Positions 22,452-31,867 of a stretch of 64,000 nt of DNA are shown one piece after another; the first letter of the stretch is position 1, and every line of letters begins with the position of its first letter. The notes under the pieces are model-generated. The model worked only from the letters and a program-made list of their open reading frames with translations, was not told the origin of the DNA and searched no databases. The translations under genes were made by a program, and so were the position numbers. The stretch comes from Apodemus sylvaticus. Lineage: Eukaryota > Chordata > Mammalia > Rodentia > Muridae. The stretch lies in the NCBI RefSeq assembly GCF_947179515.1, contig NC_067472.1, forward strand, positions 77,179,184-77,243,183, read 5' to 3'.

Positions 22452-22573
22452 ACACAAGGGTAGGCGGGGAAAGAAGAGAAAACAGATGCTGGTGTATCAG
22501 AAGTAAAATAAATCCAAGTGTAAATTCTCACATTTCTCGATGAACTGGAGATTTCCCACCCAATTAAATAAAT

Positions 22574-22755
22574 CTTTTTGTTTGTTTGTTTGTTTGTTTT
22601 CTTTTGTTTTGTTTCAGGCAGAATCTCTCAATTACATAGCTCTGGCTGTCTCAAAATCTGATATGTAGTTTAGGCTAGCCTCAAACTCACAAGCCACCCA
22701 CCTGCCTCTGCCTCCTGAGTCCTAGGATTCAAGGTGGTCAGCAACCACTCTTGTG
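22574..22755 (-). mobile_element. B1 SINE with (TTTG)n tail
   Basis: (TTTG)n at 22577-22600, then tttcaggcagaatctctcaa to ctaggattcaaggtggtcag. Confidence 0.75.
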
Positions 22756-22784
22756 TAAATAAATCCCTTTAAAAAGAGTAATTT

Positions 22785-22920
22785 GGCTAGGTGTCATAGG
22801 TCACACCTGTAATCCCAAAGGAGGAGGAGGCAGAGACAAAAGTATTGTTGAATTTGAGACCAGCTACAGTCCATTTTAGGCTAGCCTAGGCTACACAGCA
22901 AGATGGGGGGGGGGGGGGAG
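22785..22920 (+). mobile_element. old B1/PB1 SINE ending in a G-run
   Basis: gctaggtgtcataggtcaca and gccccta-type tail lost. A run of 14 G at about 22905-22918 replaces the usual gaccctgtctc end. Confidence 0.6.
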
Positions 22921-24989
22921 AGACATCAAAATGGGGCCTAAAATAAATACTAAACCCAAGAAATCTTTTTTTTTATAGCAATAATTTAAGTGTGAGGAAA
23001 GTTAGAGTTGCATTTGATTCAGGTTAACTCAATCATGAAGCATGCTCTGTATTCATTAAACACTCTTAAGCCTACAGACACCAAGATTAGTAAAGCAAGG
23101 CCTTGTGCTGAGGCCTATGTCCAGGGGAGAAGACACAAACTATTATCATATAACATGTAGAGAGGGTTATAATTTCGGTGTGTACAACGTACGGAAAATG
23201 TCAAGAAAGAAAATAAATGTGAACAATAACTACCCTGTAGATGAGGGCCAGACTAGCCCAGGGCAGACGGCCTTGAATATGAGTCTCACACAATGAAGTA
23301 GGCAGGACAGGGACAGGGACAGAAAGTCACAGGGATTCAAAGCTACAGAAATGGCTATGTTAACCTTAAATATTATTATCACTTGTTTTTTTCTGATGTC
23401 TCTAGGAAAAAGAAAACTTCCTGTTTTTGGTCATTCAGTGTGTAAAAATCATAATCCCAGCACTGGTTGGTCCTATAATACCACTTGTAATACAAAAACA
23501 AAACAAACTTGGTCAGTAGTCTATTCGGTTGTTGACTAACCACAGGTGGGGAAAACTAAAGATTTTAACTCTGTCACTTCAAGCAAAAGCAACACTTGCC
23601 ATAAAAACAGAGAAGAGAATGTTCAATAGAATAAAGAGAATCTGAAATAACCCTGTATAAATTAAAAAAAAAAAAAGACCTAAAGAGCATTGAGATCAAA
23701 TATTATTACTAAAATAGCTCTACTTGGAATCTTAAACACTGAATAGGTTAAACTATTTAGTAGCTACAGGATGCTTCACATACTCTGCTTGAACAGCTAA
23801 GGCTCATGCCTGTTAAATCTGAAATCTGTGGCCTCTGCCTTCCTCTAGGGCTACCTATGGATGTCGGTGATGGGGAGTGTATCTATGAAATGACGCACAC
23901 TGAACTGAGAAGCTATAACAAACTTTTATAATGGCGAAAGGTTTTAAGTTTGCTTTCTGATAGGAACTTTGGGCAAACAAAAGGTAGCCCAAACCTCAAG
24001 GCTAATAATTCCAGAAAAAGCCCTGGTTAAGCTTTCTGGTTGAGGAAACTGGCCTGAAGAAAAGAAGAGTCCTGTCTGACACGCACTCCAAGCCCCTCCA
24101 TTTATGCATTCCAGCTCCCAGGAATTTAGCTCTTGGGAATTTTACAGCCTAATTCTCCCTGCTTTACACTTCACGAGGGTGGCAGGCTAGGAAAGTGGTC
24201 AGATTAGGATAACGAAGAAAACGTCAAGAAACTAGCCCAAATTAGTCTACCTACATCATCTATCCCAAGGTCACCAAGAGTTGAGGACACGGTAGTGCCA
24301 CCATTCTGAAAAGAGGAAATAAAATACAGCGGCAAGAAAATGCAACCAGAGCCATATTTCTGGAGGAAAAACAAGTTCTCCTTCACCGCTCTAGTAGAGT
24401 AACTTAGGTCTCCGTACAGTGGACTCTACTGAAAAGCGTCACCAAACCACTCTTCTACACTCTCTGGGACCTCACATATCTCTCCTCACCTGAAAAAGAA
24501 GATCAAGACCCTACTCCTGCAGGCTGCTGTGGGGACTGGCACTAAGACACTAAAGGACCTGTCCTTGGAAGCCATCCCATAAGAGGTAACAAGATGACCT
24601 CAAAAGCTCCCTTGAAGTTATTCTACTAGATTCACTCCAGGAACACAGGAAAACGTCCAATGCGGTGGCTCGTTCAAGAGTTCCGGTCTCACTTTTCCTA
24701 AAGTAAAAAGATTTTGACCAATTAAAAAAAAAAAAAAAAAAAACAGCACTGGCGAACTAAGTAGAAGCTACCCAAGCTCCTCCAGAGCGATAACTGATGG
24801 CAGGTGTCTGAGAACAGGAGCTACTGCTTAACCCAACTGCAAACAAAGTTTCCTAAAACAAACTAGTGGCTGGAGACTTTGGCCTCTCCTGTGTGTGACA
24901 TCCAACACAATTTCTTCTCGAAAACGGCAGTTCATACACTAGTTTTCGACCAAGTGCTGTGAGGTAACCGTCCTGAAGTCACTCTAGTA
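22921..24989. other. repeat-poor sequence just downstream of Inpp5f exon 1
   Basis: About 2 kb without recognised repeats apart from poly(A) at 23661-23673 and 24724-24743. As proximal intron 1 it may hold promoter-linked elements, but none is identifiable by eye. Confidence 0.55.
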
Positions 24990-25365
24990 AGTGACCGGGA
25001 ACAACTCAAGGATGTCAACAAGGAGTGGCCCGAAAAAGGTTCCAGTGAACTGATGGAATTGGAACCCAGAACTTCCCACGCTGGACCGTGAGACGATGCT
25101 CCAGGTGGAGGCCTGCGGGGGCTTCATGAGGGACCCGGTCCCCCCACCCCAGGCCCGGGATACTGGAGGAGGTGCACTAAAGGGGTGACCGACCTCACTC
25201 AGGCAGGAATGCGCGCCGAGGCGGAGGCCGCTCCCCTCAGGACCAGCGCTGACAACCCCAAGCATCCCGCCCAGCCTCCCGATCCCCGTTCCGGAGGGGC
25301 TGGGCCGCGCCCCCCGCGCTCCAGCTGGCGCGCGCGCCCCACCCAGCCCGCGCCGCGCGCCTTAC

Positions 25366-25462
25366 CGGGTCGGAGCTGCAGGCCGCCGTCGCGCCGGCTG
25401 CACCACAGGGCACGCTCGCCCTGCTGCAGGATGTAGTGGTCCTTGGCCTGAAAGAGCTCCAT
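25366..25462 (-). CDS. Inpp5f: Inpp5f (Sac2) first coding exon, 5' part of the CDS only
   Basis: Read on the minus strand, the ATG at 25462-25460 opens 32 codons beginning MELFQAKDHY and ending GGLQLRP, plus one base of codon 33 (phase 1). A GTAAGG donor follows at 25365-25360. The peptide matches the N-terminus I know for INPP5F/Sac2, a Sac-domain phosphoinositide 4-phosphatase acting on PI4P in early endosomes and endocytic recycling; this is identification from memory, with no search run. The catalytic CX5R motif is encoded by later exons and is not here. The frame stays open past the donor to 25199, but that stretch is Arg/Gly/Ala-rich intronic CpG island and is not part of the known protein. 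No in-frame start further upstream resembles the family, and this ATG is the conserved one. The second exon (continuing ATDLLLAWNP in the known protein) was not found in 1-25365. Confidence 0.95.
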
Positions 25463-25700
25463 GCCGGCCCCACGCGCTCCGGGAGGCGGCGGTCCCCCGG
25501 CCCAGGCACGGCAGCGGCCCGCCCGGGAGCGATGCAGGAGTCCTCCTCCACCGCGACCACCAGAGTCTGTGCTTCGAGGAGACTCCTAGGATCCACCCCA
25601 CGGAAGAACAGGGTGGGGAAGCACTCGGGGGCCTGACCCGCCGGCCAAGAACGCGCTTGGGCAGCCGAGGCCCGGGAGGCCTTTTCCCCCTCCCCCCACA
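25463..25700 (-). promoter_or_regulatory. Inpp5f: Inpp5f 5' UTR and core promoter region (TSS not determined)
   Basis: This is the GC-rich sequence immediately upstream of the Inpp5f ATG, read on the minus strand. It has a GC box at about 25519-25527 and no TATA-like element at a suitable distance, as expected for a dispersed CpG-island promoter. No ATG upstream of the CDS start was seen on the sense strand in the first 170 bases. The transcription start probably lies between about 25560 and 25700. CAGE data would fix it. Confidence 0.7.
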
Positions 25701-25709
25701 ACTCCTGTA

Positions 25710-25930
25710 CCTAGGCTCCGCCTCCTACACTGAGACTCCACCTCCTATAGTTCATCCTGGCTCTCCATACACTCCGCCTCCTCCCAGGTTCCTCCCAGGT
25801 TCCGCCCCGCGCCTTGCAACTTTCCCTCCTATAATTCCTCCCCTCTCCCTTAGGCTCCGCCCTTGATCAGGCTCCTCCTCCGACTCCGCCTCCCTCTGTA
25901 GTTCTCCGAAGGCCCTCCTAGGCGCCGCCC
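25710..25930. repeat. degenerate pyrimidine-rich tandem motif upstream of Inpp5f
   Basis: The + strand repeats variants of ctccgcctcctayayt about every 20-35 bases (near 25713, 25734, 25769, 25827, 25853, 25885). The gene-sense strand is thus a GGAGGCGGAG-type purine tract holding several Sp/KLF-like boxes. It may be a degenerate minisatellite or a promoter array. Confidence 0.55.
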
Positions 25931-25945
25931 TGGTCCCGCCCATGA

Positions 25946-26762
25946 GTTTCTAGCTCAGCCCTCTCCCAGTCTGAGTCTCAAGCCTCTTCTTTCAACTCTC
26001 GCCGCGCCTCTTTCAGTTCCTCCCTCTCTGTCTATAATCTCCACTCCTCCGCCTCTCCCACTCGCCGGCCTAAGAGAGCAGCTGCGACCACAGGCAGACC
26101 CTGGGCCTGACTAAGTCTGGTTATACTGGCTAGACGCCCTTTGTGCAGCCATTTCTTGATCTTTCCCTGATGTGCAAGCCGGTCCTTCATTCCTACCATT
26201 AGCTCCTAAAAAAGTCTGGTCAAGTCCCGGAATCCACCTGACAGTACTTCCTCCCCGGAGTACATTTACCCCCAGTCTGAGCGAAGACCAAACCATGGTT
26301 GACACCAGAGTTCTATCCCAAGTTGGCCCACCGCTGAGCAAAGGCCGCTCTATTTTGGCGTTTCCTATTAGAACCTGGACCCCAACAATCATTTAGTAAA
26401 TGCACATCAGTGGAGATGTGAAACAACAGAATACACATGCGAGTTAGCAGGGCTAGTGAGGAGAAGGTAAAGGAAAGTCTGAGAAGTCCACCTATAGGAA
26501 GTCAGTTCATGAAGTAAAAGGGATGTCCCTCAGAGATAGTAAAATGGCTAGGTGGCAATCTGAACCAGAAAGGATTTGGGAGATAAAGCTTCCAGTTCTA
26601 GACCTATCTCCCAGTCTCCAGACTCCTCTTTGGTTATGTTTTGCTATATGATCTTGGGACTATTTTAGTGTCTACTGGTTGAATTTGTGACCTTGTTTTA
26701 CATTCTTAGGCTTCCACTTAGCATGTTAATGACTTGTCTCCCTTTAAAACATTCTTTTTTAG
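25946..26762. other. proximal upstream region of Inpp5f, nothing recognised
   Basis: Single-copy-looking sequence between the CpG island and the first upstream B1. No gene seen. Confidence 0.55.
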
Positions 26763-26930
26763 CTGGGCGTGGTGGCTCACGCCTTTAATCCCAGCACTTG
26801 GGAGGCAGAGGCAGGCGGATTTCTGAGTTCAAGGCCAGCCTGGTCTACAAAGTGAGTTCCAGGACAGCCAGGGCTACACAGAGAAACCTTGTCTTGAAAA
26901 AACAAAAAAACAAACAAAAAAAAACCATTC
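26763..26930 (+). mobile_element. B1 SINE
   Basis: gctgggcgtggtggctcacg to cagagaaaccttgtcttg and a CAAA tail. Close to consensus. Confidence 0.95.
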
Positions 26931-26952
26931 TTTTTTTAAAAAACAGTCCTAA

Positions 26953-27156
26953 GGGCTGGAGAGATGACTGGGTGGGTCAAAAGTACTTTGCTACTTTTGC
27001 AGAGGACCGGGTTCAGTTCCCAGCACCTCCAGGGAAGCTCACAACCAACTGTGATTGGACACTCTTCTGACCTCTGTTCTTGTATGCATGTAGTGCACAG
27101 GCACATAAATATAAAGTAAATGGTTGTTGCTATTGTTGTTGTTGTTGTTGTTGTTT
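26953..27156 (+). mobile_element. B2/B3A SINE, with adjoining (TTG)n
   Basis: gggctggagagatgactggg, ggttcagttcccagcacctc and gacctctgttcttgtatgca. (TTG)n follows at 27123-27156. Confidence 0.85.
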
Positions 27157-27430
27157 TTCTTAAAAAGCCTAAGATACCAAAAAGGATGTAATACTTTCAA
27201 CCTTTTGCTCAAATGAAATTGAGAAGTCTCCAAAAACAGGAAGAAATTCTTATTACTAATCATTGCTAAGCCCATACTGATCTCCACAGCCCATCAAAAG
27301 GCTCATGACAACAAGATGTCCTGGGATCTTTCTCCATAAGCTCAGTGTCTGGTGACTGCTCCAGACAGCCCACCATAAGGGTTGTGATTACTCTACCAAA
27401 TCTTTATGAGGTGATTTGGGTAAAGGTAAT
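27157..27430. other. unassigned upstream sequence
   Basis: No repeat or gene recognised. Confidence 0.45.
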
Positions 27431-27955
27431 GTGTTGGTTTGTATATGCTCAGCCCAGGGAGTGGGACTATCAGAAGGTGTGGCCCTGTTGGAGTAGGGGT
27501 GTCACTGTGGGCTTGGGCTTTAATACCCTCATCCTAGCTGCCTGAAAGTCAGCCTTCAGATGAAGATGTAGAACTCTCAGCTCTGCATGCACCATGCCTG
27601 CCTGGATGCTGCCATGCTCCGGCTTTGATGATAATAGACTGGACCTCTGAAACTGTAGGCTAGCCCCAATTAAATGCTGTCCTTATAAGAGTTGCCTTGG
27701 TCGCCGGGCGGTGGTAGCGCATGCCTGTAATCCCACCACCGCCCGGCGACGCATGCCTGTAATCCCAGCACTCTGGGAGGCAGAGGCAGGCAGATTTCTG
27801 AGTTCGAGGCCAGTCTGGTCTACAGAGTGAGTTCCAGGACAGCCAGGGCTACACAGAGAAACCCTGTCTCAGAAAAACCAAATCCAAAAACAACAACAAA
27901 AAAAGAGTTGCCTTGGTCATAGTGTCTACTCACCATGTAGTAGTAAAACCCTACA
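27431..27955 (+). mobile_element. ORR1-type MaLR LTR, split by a B1
   Basis: ttggtttgtatatgctcagc start, gaagatgtagaactctcagc middle and caattaaatgctgtccttat near the end. A B1 interrupts it at 27704-27901, and the LTR resumes with agagttgccttggtcatagt. Confidence 0.9.
27704..27901 (+). mobile_element. B1 SINE with fold-back insertion near its 5' end
   Basis: Flanked by the target-site duplication aagagttgccttggtc (27687-27702 and about 27903-27918). Inside it, 27735-27750 is an exact reverse complement of 27700-27715, followed by a second copy of gcatgcctgtaatccca. Confidence 0.95.
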
Positions 27956-28151
27956 GCAGGTAATGACAGTAAAAAGTTTCAACAGAAACTTAGAAAATTA
28001 AATCAACTGCAGATTTATTGTTGAATTCAGGCATATGTTGACACATTCAGCAAACATAAGTACTGAGAAAGTTCTTTGAAGACAGCATGTCTTGAAAATT
28101 ATTTCATTATTTATTAAAGAATTACATTAAACAATCCTGTTTAAAATAGAC
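27956..28151. other. unassigned sequence
   Basis: AT-rich, no repeat recognised. Confidence 0.4.
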
Positions 28152-28275
28152 TAAGCCAGGCAATGATGGTGCACGCCCAAAACCCCAACAATTAGGAGGT
28201 AAAGGCAAGAAGGATCAAGAGTTCAGAGCTAAGCCTGGACTACATGAGACCATGTCTCCAAAAAAAAAAAAAATT
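28152..28275 (+). mobile_element. old B1 SINE
   Basis: gccaggcaatgatggtgcac to gagaccatgtctcc plus A tail. Confidence 0.75.
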
Positions 28276-28299
28276 ATATGATTAAAACTTTTCCAAATG

Positions 28300-28470
28300 T
28301 TTTTTGGTTTGGTTTGGTTTGGTTTTTTTTCAAGACAGAGTTTCTCTGTATAGACCTTGCTTTCCTGGAACTCACTCTATAGATCAGGCTGGTCTCGAAC
28401 TCAGAAATCTGCCTGCCTTTACCTCCTAAGTGCTGGGATTAAAGGTATATGCCACCACTGCCCCGTTTCT
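28300..28470 (-). mobile_element. B1 SINE with (GGTTT)n tail
   Basis: (GGTTT)n at 28305-28327, then aagacagagtttctctgtat to gctgggattaaaggtatatg. Confidence 0.9.
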
Positions 28471-29270
28471 CTGACTCTTTTAAACCAGTGGTTCCAACCG
28501 TGTGGCTACCTACTAGAATCAGCTGGAAATTTTTTTAAAACATATAAATGCTTAGACCTCAGACCAACTGAAGAACTTAGTTAGTGAAGGGCGTTGGCAC
28601 CAGTATTTTTTTTATTAAACTCAATCAAATGAGTATAATGTGCACCTAATATTGAGAAGCACTGTTTTGAATGAAATTAATTGGAAAACTGCCTGACAGT
28701 CTGGTAAACAGTAGTTACTCTTTAATATCATTGTATGAGATTGGGTACCTATAAATCAAGACCTAACACTCAGTAAGAGAGAGGACACTCTGGGAAAATG
28801 ATACTCCCCTAATCTGTCTGACTAAAATGCATACTGCTCTCTCCCTCAGGTTCCAAAACCACACTGAGCCCTGGGGTAGGTGGAGCCCCAGCCAGGCAAA
28901 GGGGGGCAAGGGCCAGGGGGCAGTACTTTGTTCCTCAGGCGGATCTCAACAAGTTCCTGCCACAGCTGACTTCCCTTCACCTTAGACTGTGTGACCCTTG
29001 GATCCTGCAGAGTTCCTGACCCCTGCCTGACCTGTCCACAGGTCCTGTGGACATGTGATGGCCTTGCTTGGCCTATTGCTATTTTCTAAGCTTCATCCCT
29101 CTCCCAACTTGCTGATTCAAGGTCTTTCTACTCTGCGTGTCACCCAGGTTACAAGGGAAGTGGTTTCTGTTGTTTAGTTTTTGAACATCGATGACCATTG
29201 TACATGTTTGTTAGTTACCGTCCTTTACATGTATGGTTATATTTTAATTATCTTAATTGTTCTTTTGTTT
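28471..29270. other. repeat-poor upstream stretch with a perfect short palindrome
   Basis: No repeat family recognised. It contains the 21-bp palindrome at 29033-29053 and a GC-richer block at 28855-29060. Confidence 0.55.
29033..29053. repeat. perfect 21-bp palindrome
   Basis: Arms tgtccacagg and cctgtggaca are exact reverse complements around a single central base. Confidence 0.95.
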
Positions 29271-29272
29271 GT

Positions 29273-29375
29273 TTTTCAAGACAGAGTTTCTCTGTGTAAC
29301 CCTGCCTGTCTCGAACAGATCTGCCTGCCTCTGATTCCCGAGTGCTGGAACTGAAGGCATGTGCTACCTCTGCCT
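29273..29375 (-). mobile_element. B1 SINE, shortened
   Basis: ttcaagacagagtttctctg to gtgctggaactgaaggcatg. The middle (ctcactatgtag region) is deleted. Confidence 0.85.
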
Positions 29376-29389
29376 AACTTATGTTTGGG

Positions 29390-29530
29390 TTTTTGAGACA
29401 GGGTCTCACTATATATGTGGCCTGGAACTCAATACCTAGATCAGTCTTGGTTTTGAACTCACAAAGATTTGCCTGTACCTGCCTCTGCCTCCCAAGTACT
29501 GGAATGAAAGGCACATTTTACCATAACCCT
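29390..29530 (-). mobile_element. old B1 SINE
   Basis: tttttgagacagggtctcac to actggaatgaaaggcacatt. Confidence 0.8.
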
Positions 29531-29544
29531 GCCTTCTATTTTTA

Positions 29545-29735
29545 TTTTTAACTGTGTGTCCATGTGTGTGTGTATGTGTGTGTGTGTGTGTCTGTCTGTC
29601 TGTCTGTGTCTGTGCGTCTGTGCATCTGTATGTATATGTCTGAGTGTGAGTATGAATATGTGTGTATAGGGATATGAATCTAGTGCCCACAGAGGCTAGA
29701 AGAGGGTGTCAGATCCCCTGAAGCCAGAGTGAGTA
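29545..29735 (-). mobile_element. B2/B3-type SINE fragment with (TG)n and (GTCT)n
   Basis: (TG)n and (GTCT)n at 29564-29608, then tgcccacagaggctagaaga and gtcagatcccctgaagccag. Confidence 0.65.
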
Positions 29736-29769
29736 TGAAACCTATTATTTTAATTTTTTTCAAAGCCTA

Positions 29770-30715
29770 CTTTTAATAATGGTTCTTAAACACTTTAACC
29801 TCCCTACTATCCCACCATCCACCAGAGGTAGTGAAAAAGTAAGGACATGGGGGAAGTGGACCTGTTTAGAAATGGTTCTTTGGAGCAAATCCCATCTGTG
29901 TTGTGGGGAAATCAGCAATTCAGTTCACAGGTCAGCAGCAGCAACTCAGTCTGTACACAAATACTTCATGAATATACCAACAAGCCAGTTTTGTAGAATC
30001 GTGATAGCAAACATAAATCAGCAGTGGCGGTACAGCCTAATACAGTCAGGCCTTGGGCGAATTGGCACGAGTCAGCAGGAGGAATCAGGACCAAAAGGGA
30101 TGCCAGGAGAAGTTCTTTGCCATGCCTCCCTCAGCGAAGCAAAGATCAGCGAAGCTTCAAGACCAAGAAGAGTTGCAGAACTAGCTTGACCAGCCAGCCT
30201 CTCTCACTGGCGCATTGAGTCCTGTCAGTACTCCCTCCAAACATCACATGTCCTCCACAGCTCTTGCCTCACCATGTGTCTTGACTCAGCGTGTGAGACT
30301 GTCTTAGGAAATGCCACGTGAGTCTATCTATCTCAGCTGACATCACTCTGCCAATCAGCCAGAGTCCGAGGAAGCAGTAAGGAGCTGCAGGACACCACCA
30401 CAAATTTTTGGGGGGTTCATTTCTTTCTATGGGCAAATGTAGCTCAACTATACAATGTAAGGCAAAATAATACATGTGTGTCATTATCAAAGAATCCTTC
30501 ATCACATGTCCTTTCACATGCTTGCTTTAGCAGAACACCCTTTCACCTATGTCTGCTTCAGTGAAACATTCCTCCACGAGTCTGCCTTAGCAAAACATCC
30601 TTTCACTTGTGTCTGCTTCAGGAAAAACTCCTTCACGTGTTTGCCCCAACAAAGCACCATCCAACACAACTAACTTTCCAAAGAACCTTTAAGTTTCCAT
30701 TTCAAGTCCTTTCCC
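29770..30715 (-). mobile_element. ERV LTR (family A), minus copy with internal tandem motif
   Basis: Right-hand end aactaactttccaaagaacc is the LTR start in reverse. At 30490-30660, four to five copies of a roughly 35-bp motif (cttcagcaaaacatcctttc type) occur. Related to the LTRs at 30915 and 34213. Family name not known to me, and no viral genes present. Confidence 0.75.
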
Positions 30716-30739
30716 TTACCCTAACCACCAGCCCCCCCA

Positions 30740-30835
30740 CCCACACACACACTCCAGTCAGGTGCCCAAGAACCAAACTCAGGTCCTCTGCAAGAGCAAT
30801 ATATGCTCTTAAATGCTGCACCACCTCTCCAATTT
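30740..30835 (-). mobile_element. B2/B3 SINE fragment
   Basis: ccaaactcaggtcctctgca and atgctgcaccacctctccaa mark a reverse B2 head, with CA at 30740-30755. Confidence 0.75.
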
Positions 30836-30914
30836 TTTCTTTTTCTTTTTCAATTTAAAAAATAGAGAATCCCTACAGCACTGAAATCAACAAATGTGCA
30901 CAAATGTATCCTGA

Positions 30915-31208
30915 AGTGGAAACTTCTAGTTTCTTTGGAAAGTTAGTTATGTCAAATGATGGTTTGCTGGGGCGCACAGGTGAAAGGGTGTCTTGCTAAA
31001 ACAAGTGAGAGAATGCGTTCCTGAAGCAGACGCAAATGCAAGGATGTTTTAATAGAGCTAACACATGGAAGGACCTGCGATGAAGGAGTGTAAATATAAC
31101 CCCACAGACACTGGGAGGTGATCACTGAGCCTTGGTTTGGTTTACTCCAACTCTCTGTTCTTCACTAATGACATGCTTTATATAGCATTGTTGAGCCCAG
31201 CTCATGGT
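30915..31208 (+). mobile_element. ERV LTR (family A), plus copy, first part
   Basis: tttctttggaaagttagtta is the reverse complement of the end of the 29770 LTR. It carries the same tandem motif as gaaagggtgtcttgctaaaa. It is interrupted at 31209 by another LTR. Confidence 0.75.
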
Positions 31209-31630
31209 TGTTAGGATTCTGTCTAAGCTCCACCCCACAGTTACCTGGCAACAGCCAGGTATGCCCCGCCCCATAGTTACCTAGCAACAGCCAGATGGGC
31301 CTGGTCTACTATAAAAAGGGCTGCTCAGCCCCTCCTTTCTCTCTTACATCTCTTATTCTCACACTCTCAGCCTCTCTCTTGCCCCCTCTTGGGCTCTTCT
31401 CCCCTCCTCCCTCTCTCCATGTAGTCATGGCCGGCCTCTGCTTCTCCCTCTCTCCCTTTCTCCCTCTCTCTGCCTTTCTCTGTCTCTACTACCCTCTTAA
31501 CTCCCCTCCCCATGCCCTGAATAAACTCTATTCTATACTATGCAGGTGTGTGTCTGGCCCCTTAGGGGGAAGGGATGCCTCTGCATGGGCCCGCTGAGGT
31601 ACCCTCTTCCCCCCCCCCCCTGCACTGCAG
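31209..31630 (+). mobile_element. ERV LTR (family B) inserted in the family A LTR
   Basis: Starts tgttaggattctgtctaagc. It has a duplicated motif agttacctggcaacagccag, TATA-like ctataaaaagg near 31309, a long CT-rich R region and AATAAA at about 31520. The 3' end is degraded after a C-run at 31610-31620. Homologous to the solo LTR at 54915. Confidence 0.85.
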
Positions 31631-31676
31631 GCAGAGTAACACAGCCATTGAGAGAAACTTGCCCAAGAACTGCTTT

Positions 31677-31867
31677 TTTTCTTCTTTTTTTAAAATTTAT
31701 TTATTTATTATATGTAAGTACACTGTAGCTGTCTTCAGACACACCAGAAGAGGGCATCAGATCTCATTACAGATGGCTGTGAGCCACCATGTGGTTGCTA
31801 GGAATTGAACTCAGGACCTCAGGAAGAGCAGTCAGTGCTCTTAACCTCTGAGCCATCTCTCCAGTCC
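31677..31867 (-). mobile_element. B2 SINE with TSD
   Basis: Near-consensus reverse B2 (gtaagtacactgtagctgtc to ctgagccatctctccagtcc). Flanked by the duplication cccaagaactgctttt at 31661-31676 and about 31868-31883. Confidence 0.95.

Larger units (their letters stand above)
1..25365 (-). other. Inpp5f: Inpp5f intron 1 (5' portion, continues beyond the window)
   Basis: Everything to the left of the splice donor at 25365 lies downstream in the minus-strand gene. No other exon was recognised, including none matching the next piece of the Inpp5f protein. The interval is mostly SINEs, two L1 3' ends and microsatellites. Confidence 0.8.
25075..25945. promoter_or_regulatory. Inpp5f: CpG island over Inpp5f exon 1
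   Basis: CpG dinucleotides are dense here and scarce in the rest of the window. Runs such as gcgcgcgcccc near 25330 and repeated CCGCCC boxes (about 25267, 25520, 25802, 25857, 25925, 25936) mark a probably unmethylated island. It extends from the start of intron 1 across exon 1 into the proximal upstream region. Edges were judged by eye. Confidence 0.85.

Noticed and set aside
25199..25365. Extension of the Inpp5f exon 1 frame beyond the donor
   Set aside because: The known protein continues differently after LRP, and a strong GTAAGG donor sits exactly there. The downstream GC-rich frame is fortuitous.
1..25365. Inpp5f exon 2 or later exons within the intron side
   Set aside because: No reading frame resembled the next part of the known Inpp5f protein, and the frames are repeat-derived. 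A tblastn of Inpp5f against this interval would settle it.
25185..25866. Plus-strand and other minus-strand open frames in the CpG island
   Set aside because: High GC removes stop codons. They overlap exon 1 in the wrong frame or strand and resemble no protein.
25463..26100. Bidirectional promoter driving a second gene to the right
   Set aside because: No exon with a splice donor or recognisable protein was seen on the plus strand. A divergent non-coding transcript is possible but not supported by sequence alone.
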